Notes under the pieces: model-generated
The model's database searches: none
The model's input: only the letters and a program-made list of their open reading frames with translations
What the model was told of the DNA's origin: nothing
Position numbers and translations under genes: made by a program
Source: Dendrophyllia cribrosa
Lineage: Eukaryota; Cnidaria; Anthozoa; Scleractinia; Dendrophylliidae
Assembly (NCBI GenBank): GCA_024195265.1
Contig: JAJLRJ010000014.1
Location: forward strand, 26,453,181 to 26,517,180
Direction of reading: 5' to 3'
DNA length: 64,000 nucleotides
Shown here: piece after piece, positions 58,701 through 64,000 of the stretch
Layout: each line of letters begins with the position of its first letter
Position numbering within the stretch: position 1 is the stretch's first letter

Positions 58701-61680
58701 AGAACCCCATAGTAAGATTATACCAGCGACTTCTGGTTTAACTTGGTTAGCCACCGGGTCGAAAGGGAAGAGTTTAAGATATAGACCACTTTCATAATGG
58801 CGGCCGATTTATTTATTCTTTTATATGTATGTTAATTAGCCTCACTGGCCTCATTTTAGAGTAAAAATTCTTTTCAATTTTGCACACGTTACCGAGGCCG
58901 GTGAGGCTAATTAACATACATATAAAAGAATAAATAAATCGGCCGCCATTATGAAAGTGGTCTATAATACAAAAAAACGTTTCACTCATTAGCAAAGGAA
59001 GGACAGAAACAATGAAAAGGGAAAAGACTTGAATCTTCAAACCGCCGTATAGTAGATAGATTACTTTTTACTCGTGGCGAAGCCAACGGGTTATATTTCA
59101 CGTTTGGACTTTTCTTGTTTGTTTGTTTTTTGTCATATTAGTGCATGCAAATTTATGCAGGCATGTAAATATTTTAGAGTTTTAGTCAGTATGTCATTAG
59201 CATTTTTACAGTTGATTATATAAGCGCATGTTAACAATTTTATTCCTCAACTTGAAAATGACCGTTGAACGGTCGAAACGTCGTTGTTTTTTAGCGTTAA
59301 CTTTTATAGTAAAATAATAATAATAATGTCTTTATTCATCAGATAAAAATACATATTCGATGTTGCAATCACTTACATATACAATGGTTCAGATAAATTA
59401 AAAATTAAGAATCTAAACATTTTAAGATTTATTCATCGATGGGTACGACCGTTTGATATTCTGTTCGCCGCTTATTGCTGTAGGATTTTTGTTCCAGCAA
59501 GTTTTGTGTTTTATAGAAGTGTCGGCTACTGAATGTAGTGAATGTAGTGTGGTCTTACTTTTTAGACATTTAAGCTTATGTTTCTCCGTAAAAGCACTCA
59601 AACCACTCGGGAATCAATACTGCAATGGGTTTAGATGCCACAAGTTCAAGCTGTGTGCAGCTTCTTGTTTAAATTTGAATAACTGATGGACAACCACTTT
59701 GAAAGGCGGTAGTTCAAGTTATGTACATCTGGATACTCCATATTTTTTTATAAATGCATGAATGCGTTATCGAATGGGTTTATGGTCACCAAGAAGTGTC
59801 AATACCAAATGAAAGAACCCCATTATGTAAAAATAACCTTAGTTTCCAAGGGAGAATTCTCATAAAAAGTGGCGGGATTATTGTCGTACCATTTGAGTAA
59901 GGCCCGTTGTTTGGTACTGAGTACTGCTTGTAACCGTCAGTCGGGCAACGTTAAATGTATTACCTCTAAGGAATAAAATGAATTCGAGCCATGTCCATGA
60001 AACAAAATTCTGATTCCTTTTCGAGGTATGAAGTAGGTTTAAAATTTGTGACGACTACGTTTGGCTTTAGTGTATTACTCCTTAGTAAAAACGTCTTTAG
60101 CGAATTCTTTAGTTAATAACTTTCAATTACTTACCCTTTTTTTCCCAGTCGTGAAGTTCGTCAAGTGCTTTGCGTTCATCTGGTTTTGGAAGCCCCAGTG
60201 AGCGAATCATGGACTCCATGAGTTGAAAACAATGAATAAAATGCAGATCAGTCCAATGGTCAAAGTTGCAATGTCCCCACTCATTTCTCACTTTAGAGCG
60301 CACGTCCTTAGCGTTGGTTTGAACGCGAGTGTGAAAAACAGAGGCATTCGCCAGAATTCCTAACACTGCTGACAGGTCACATGTATTATCAAATCCTAAA
60401 AACAGATAAACAGTTTGAGAAAAGCATGCCTTGATGTTTTTTTTTGTTCAATTTATAACAGACAGCATAATAGTTCTTCCTTGCGCATTGGTGTTTTGAC
60501 ACCATTGTATGACATAATGGTTCTTGTAACTTGTCTCTGTGACACAAAGAGTTACATAAAACAAAAAAGTTAATATATATTATTAAATAATATATATTAA
60601 TATATAATATATAGATTAATTTTATTAAATAATATTAATATATTATTATAGACTATATACGTTATTGAATTAGTGACAGGTGGGTATTGGGAAAAGATTG
60701 GTGGACTTTTTTGGTACGTTTCTGGCGCTTCAAAGACCAAACGCTGATTATGTACAATCATGTCACCATGTCATTTATACAAACGTTTTGCCAAAAATGT
60801 ATGAAAACACCCAAGGAAGTGTTTTTCCTTCAGAAAAGGAAAGCTATCATTTCAAACCACCGCGATGAATAACCACATTTTTGATGACAATTGACGTAAT
60901 ATATCAAACACGAGGAAGAGTGTTTGATCAGAATTTCCAAACACCGAGAAGTGGGTTGAAAAAACGAGGGACAGCAGAGGTTTTTTAACCGACTTTGAGG
61001 TGTTTGGATACCTGATGGAACACTCTTCCGAGTGTTTGATACATACTAGATAGAAAACGAAGGAATAAAATCGCCAAAATCTATGCTAATTAAGACAGTG
61101 TTTCCAAACTCCCGTCACGATTATGATTTTCTTTGTTCAAACTTCATGATGAATTATAAATGAGTTTGAGAAACGTTGTTTGTAAAATTAAACCTCATTC
61201 TGTTATTGAAACAGCAGAGCAGTCAAGAATTATTGGGGTTAGTTTCTAGAGAAACTGTGGTGCTGCGTCGGTGGGGGGGGAGTGAAACACGAGAACTAAA
61301 TTCCAGTCAAGAATTACCCTCTTACATATGAAACATAACTAATAACTACAAGTTACCTGTAAACTTGGCCATGTGTGGCTCAAGATAAAGTTTAGCCAGA
61401 TCTTCAGCAGTGTTGACTTTGTAATCATATAAATGCACCCGTTTCTTAAAGCTCCCCCAGTTGTTGTTGATGCTTCCATAATTCAGCTGAAATAGTCCAT
61501 CATTCGTCCTATGATGCCCAAAGACTTGGGTATCAATCCCGTATACACTCTTCAGGGATGTGTAGTGTTTGTGTATTTCTTGACCCGCAAAATCCCGGAG
61601 GACTGGTAACAGAAGCCTGTTCAAGCAAATGCCAGTCACAACCCATCTCTTCTGGTTTTCTTTTAGGTCAAAACTGGTGA
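54554..61680 (-). CDS. NLR-like receptor gene: DZIP3/HEPN-like N-terminus, coiled coil, NB-ARC, TPR, beta-helix, MYND (frameshifted in this sequence)
   Basis: Exons on the minus strand are 61680-61357, 60395-60135 and 58691-54554; splice phases agree at both junctions. The N-terminal exons match my recollection of the DZIP3/HEPN-like region that precedes coiled-coil NB-ARC domains in coral proteins. The large exon encodes a coiled coil (about 58660-58200), an NB-ARC STAND ATPase (Walker A GLGGVGKTS near 58061-58090, Walker B LVVDNLDE near 57841-57880, GLPLA motif near 57570-57590), TPR repeats (about 56640-56400), a right-handed beta-helix (about 56150-55220) and a MYND zinc finger (about 55061-54935). 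This is the plan of a cytosolic signal-transducing ATPase switch, plausibly innate immune; the ligand is unknown. The first coding exon was not found, so the N-terminus is incomplete. One missing base near 55781 splits the long exon into two frames, so it is a recent pseudogene or has an assembly error. Confidence 0.8.
55782..58691 (-). CDS. NLR-like gene, long exon, first frame: coiled coil, NB-ARC, TPR, start of beta-helix
   Basis: The acceptor is TTCTTCTTGATAG before 58691, in phase with exon B. An ATG at 58710 opens the same frame, but its first residues would be intron. The encoded segment has about 130 residues of heptad-like coiled coil, then NB-ARC with P-loop, Walker B, an ILTTRR sensor segment and the GLPLAL motif, a winged-helix-like part ending in FSVHRLVQEVIRSHL, TPR helices (NRALCYLKLGQPQQALDDC) and the beginning of a parallel beta-helix. 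In this frame the read stops at about 55735, 47 bases after the point where homology switches frame. Confidence 0.85.
58781..58965. mobile_element. Palindromic foldback MITE, copy in NLR-like intron
   Basis: This 185-bp near-perfect palindrome has arms of about 80 bp beginning ATAGACCACTTTCATAATGG and a short centre. It is the same family as 35414-35598. The arms contain AATGGCGGCC, resembling a YY1 site. Confidence 0.85.
59240..59290 (+). mobile_element. Penelope-like terminus with hammerhead-type core in NLR-like intron
   Basis: TTGAAAATGACCGTTGAACG followed directly by GTCGAAACGTCG matches the core order of the 35.6-kb and 36.0-kb sequences, with a short stem II (GACCG/CGGTC). No ORF is attached. 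Confidence 0.5.
60135..60395 (-). CDS. NLR-like gene, exon B (N-terminal region, second part)
   Basis: The acceptor is TTTTTAG before 60395, and the donor GG/GTAAGTA after 60135 is near-perfect. Spliced to exon A it reads on through TCDLSAVLGILANASVF and VRNEWGHCNFDHW. The RNEWGHC motif resembles the conserved R-x4-6-H motif of HEPN folds (R, N/D/H, then H), as in DZIP3-like domains. It ends in a DELHDWEKKG sequence that leads into the coiled coil of the next exon. Confidence 0.75.
60568..60660. repeat. AT-only palindromic microsatellite region
   Basis: About 90 bp of almost pure A/T made of TATTAATATA-like units, able to form long hairpins. Confidence 0.7.
60902..61041. mobile_element. Short TIR element (MITE) in NLR-like intron
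   Basis: Imperfect terminal inverted repeats begin TATCAAACACGAGGAAGAGT on the left and end with the complementary AGAGTGTT-type sequence on the right. Subterminal AAACACC motifs are also inverted. No ORF. Confidence 0.6.
61233..61302 (+). mobile_element. Penelope-like terminal fragment in NLR-like intron
   Basis: GGGGTTAGTTTCTAGAGAAA and CTGTGGTGCTGCGTCGGTGG are shared almost exactly with 19282-19346 at the left end of the 19.3-kb PLE. Confidence 0.75.
61357..61680 (-). CDS. NLR-like gene, exon A (N-terminal region, first part)
   Basis: The acceptor is TTTTAG just before 61680 (polypyrimidine TGTCCTCTTG) and the donor ACAG/GTAACT follows 61357. It encodes about 107 residues, including WVVTGICLNRLLLP near its start and LYLEPHMAKFTG at its end. 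I recognise this as the conserved first half of the DZIP3/HEPN-like domain of coral NB-ARC proteins. The exon begins in phase 1, so at least one more coding exon should lie at higher coordinates. Confidence 0.7.
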
Positions 61681-64000
61681 CTAAAACAAGAGGACAAATT
61701 AACAAACTCAGCAAGCTAGCTTCAGTGACTCATTCCGATACAGTCGCTATGAGGGCAGTTATAACGTGCACAGGCTTTCTAGGAACTAAGGTTGCTTGTA
61801 ATATATAAAACATCAACTATACGAACCACAGAATCAAAAAATAAAACTAATATTTCAGAATTCCCTTTGTGGCTTAACTATTGTAACATTTGTTATAACT
61901 GTTTTCATGCCTTTTTAACTGGCTCGTCGCTCTGCGACGAGACAGTTCTTAAAATACCCTCTTTTTTTTCCCTGTCGGGTCACCTGCCCCGGGAATCGCT
62001 TTTGCTGCGGCCAACACCGTACCTAGTTTACTTCCGGTTTTCAGAAATGACGTAATCTGTGATGTCATCAAAACGACGTCACGCCGTAACGCCGCCAACC
62101 CCAACCCATACTACACACTAACTTTACCTTCAAGTTACCTATATTAAAGGCAAGGGGGTACTCGGCAAATTTTTGGGTGGGGGTGTGCCGCTGGGACTCT
62201 GAGACCCTTAACCTATACTAGACCATTTTAGCTGCATTTTGCAACCCTATTCTAGACTAAACACCGAAAAACCCTACCATATCCTAGACCTATTCCAGAC
62301 TCGCTATTTTCCAGAAACTCGTTCACTATCACAGTCTAAGATGCCATTTGCCAGTAAACCTTGTCTAGACTAAATTCTTTACGCAACTGATCAGTTTCGC
62401 GGAAAAATGATATCCTATTCTAGACCAAAAATCTCTGATTACTATACCCTATCCCAGACTAAACTGCCTGAAAACCATACCCTTCACAGCGACACATACC
62501 TATATAGCTCATATATGGGAGTACCCCTCCCCCCGGGCCACCAACATGGCTGCCACGAAAACCACCAAATCACGAGGCGATTTTAGGATCGCGATGCGCT
62601 GTCACTGCCAGTTATAATGCGGCAGCATGGCGCGATCGCGATCATTTTACTGGGGAAAATTGAAAATAATACTTGCAGGTCATTGGAAATTCTCAATTAA
62701 AACTTCTGAAATCTCCAAGTAACTTAAAAATGTGCTCATCAAACAAACTGTTTGATTGATTGAAACTGTCTGTGCGCAAATATGACTAAGCTTTCGTCTG
62801 TTACCAATTCACTTAACAGTTGATAATTTAGAAGTCCATCTTTTGATTTGATGTTTTAAAAGTATCATGACTTCAATAAATGAGAAACTTTGGAGACAGT
62901 AAGTCAAGAACTGCTGAATTTGAAATTTCTCTTAAATACATTGACTGCAAAGACTCCTTTTAGTATCATTGGTATATGCTGGAGATGCTTAGTGTTTCTC
63001 ACGTTTACAAGTCCAAAGGAAGTCAAGGTCTAATAGGACATAATTATTGATATGCCCTGCTAGGTAAGAAAAACTATTTTTTTTAGCTGTGGCCCGTTGA
63101 CACGGGCGATTTTTGTCAACGCGCAGGCCAAAAAACAAGTTCAATTACGTTCGACTGCAGAACCGAATCCAAATCAATCGAACGATTGGAGTTCGATTGA
63201 GTTTGATTACCGAACGTTCGATTGACTGCGCCGGGTTTAATAAAGGTGACTATTGCAGGCCGACATTGCAAGTCGCAGACCAAAATAACATTATAAATCT
63301 AACCAAATGTAGGATACATCAAGCTGTATGTTAATCACATGATAAGTTTGTATCACAGGTGTGCTCAGGAGCGTAGATCAAAATAATTTTAGAAGAGCCG
63401 GAGTCTTCGTATTGCCCTTGTAAGGCTAATGTGCGCCAAAATGCACTTACTAAGAATTAAGGTCCTCAAAAATCAGGTTTGTTTGTACAAATTCAAAGAA
63501 CCATTCATACAAATCTCTGGTTAAGACCGTAGGCGTGAATTAGTCATTGTCGTATTATTGTTGTTATGAGTAGTTTTTACCCTGGTACTGTGTAGCTCAA
63601 AAGAATCCATTACTAGTTACATGTATCTATGTAGTGATGATTGGTTTAAAATGTTTCTTTGAAAAGAAGCATTTTGAACTCAGTGGCAGTCAAATTTAGT
63701 CCATGGAATCTTTGACAGCTTGCCCCGTCCGTGTCAAACTTTGACGGCTGACAGTAAAAATTACACTTGTTTTAATAATAATAATAGTGATTTTAATAAT
63801 AACCTGTTCATATTTTGTTAACTCCCTAAATATTTTCTCTTGTCCATTCTAGTCTTATACTTGAATCTTAAAAATTTGATATCAACTGATCATGAGTCAA
63901 TTGTGGCAGTTAACCCATTGACACCTGAACCGCTTCAAAAAAAAATTGCAACTTTCTCAATCGTGCGAACATTGCCTTAACTAGCAGTTGTGTGCATTGA
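61681..64000. other. Region 5' of the recognised NLR-like exons
   Basis: The missing first exon and promoter of the NLR-like gene should lie here or beyond. Three CRE-like sites occur close together (TGACGTAA at 62047, TGATGTCA at 62059, CGACGTCA at 62073). A TIR element follows at 62153-62538. No coding exon could be defended. Confidence 0.4.
62153..62538. mobile_element. TIR element with GGGGGTACTC ends
   Basis: GGGGGTACTCGG on the left and GGGAGTACCCCTCCCCCCGG on the right are inverted. The interior repeats CTATTCTAGAC-like units. Related ends occur at 49237-49667. Confidence 0.6.

Larger units (their letters stand above)
58692..60134 (-). other. Intron between exon B and the long exon of the NLR-like gene
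   Basis: A 1443-bp intron containing a palindromic MITE (58781-58965), a Penelope-like hammerhead-type terminus (59240-59290) and an (AAT)n-plus-TCTTTATT retroelement tail near 59320. I see no further exon. Confidence 0.65.
60396..61356 (-). other. Intron between exons A and B of the NLR-like gene
   Basis: A 961-bp intron with GT-AG ends. It holds an AT-only palindromic stretch (60568-60660), a 140-bp TIR element (60902-61041) and a piece of Penelope-like terminus (61233-61302). ORFs at 60680-60872 are not supported. Confidence 0.65.

Noticed and set aside
58692..58710. ATG at 58710 as the true start of the NB-ARC protein
   Set aside because: An in-phase 3' splice site (TTCTTCTTGATAG) lies just inside it, and exon B joins in frame.

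Overview
This is an AT-rich, repeat-laden nuclear window from a cnidarian, most likely an anthozoan such as a reef-building coral. The signs are genes with spliceosomal introns, an NB-ARC/TPR receptor of the type greatly expanded in corals, Penelope-like elements with hammerhead-type termini, many short palindromic transposons, and a diverged ~100-bp tandem repeat that I recall as common in coral sequence. Most of the window is non-coding, and most short ORFs in it are chance or transposon-derived.

Two protein-coding loci are convincing. (1) A two-coding-exon DMRT transcription factor on + (14247-14619 joined to 15431-16260, 400 aa) has a DM domain with all zinc ligands, a DMA domain and an unusual C-terminal zinc-ribbon-like module. 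(2) An NLR-like gene on - runs from 61680 down to 54554. It has two small exons that read like the DZIP3/HEPN-like N-terminal region of coral receptors, then one very large exon with coiled coil, NB-ARC ATPase, TPR, right-handed beta-helix and MYND zinc finger. Its reading frame is broken by one base near 55781, and its last 111 bp are duplicated beyond the stop. A possible 67-aa, two-exon gene on - (45346-44749) has an excellent start context but no recognised family.

Layout. 0-18 kb: arrays of the ~100-bp repeat in both orientations around the DMRT gene, plus a TTAA-flanked MITE and compound microsatellites. 18.8-21.6 kb: a head-to-head, 5'-truncated Penelope-like element (RT C-terminus plus GIY-YIG endonuclease) with a 14-bp target-site duplication, between larger inverted repeats. 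22-28 kb: MITEs and a 3.4-kb TTAA-flanked element holding relics of a DEDDh exonuclease gene. 28-36 kb: Penelope terminal remnants, TTAA elements and a palindromic MITE. 36.4-43.9 kb: a nest of TTAA-flanked foldback elements, with an RT relic in one loop and a Mutator-like element (9-bp TSD) in one arm. 44-53 kb: small TIR elements, a minisatellite, tRNA-like heads and microsatellites. 53-64 kb: the NLR-like gene, with transposon remnants in both introns.

The most unusual pattern is that the TTAA-flanked elements ending in GGTGGCT, although different inside, carry an RFX X-box-like palindrome about 144-160 bp from their ends in most arms, often followed by a CRE (TGACGTCA). Several unrelated MITEs likewise carry CRE and YY1-like (GCCGCCAT) motifs. 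Coordinates of splice sites are read by eye; no alignment or folding program was run.
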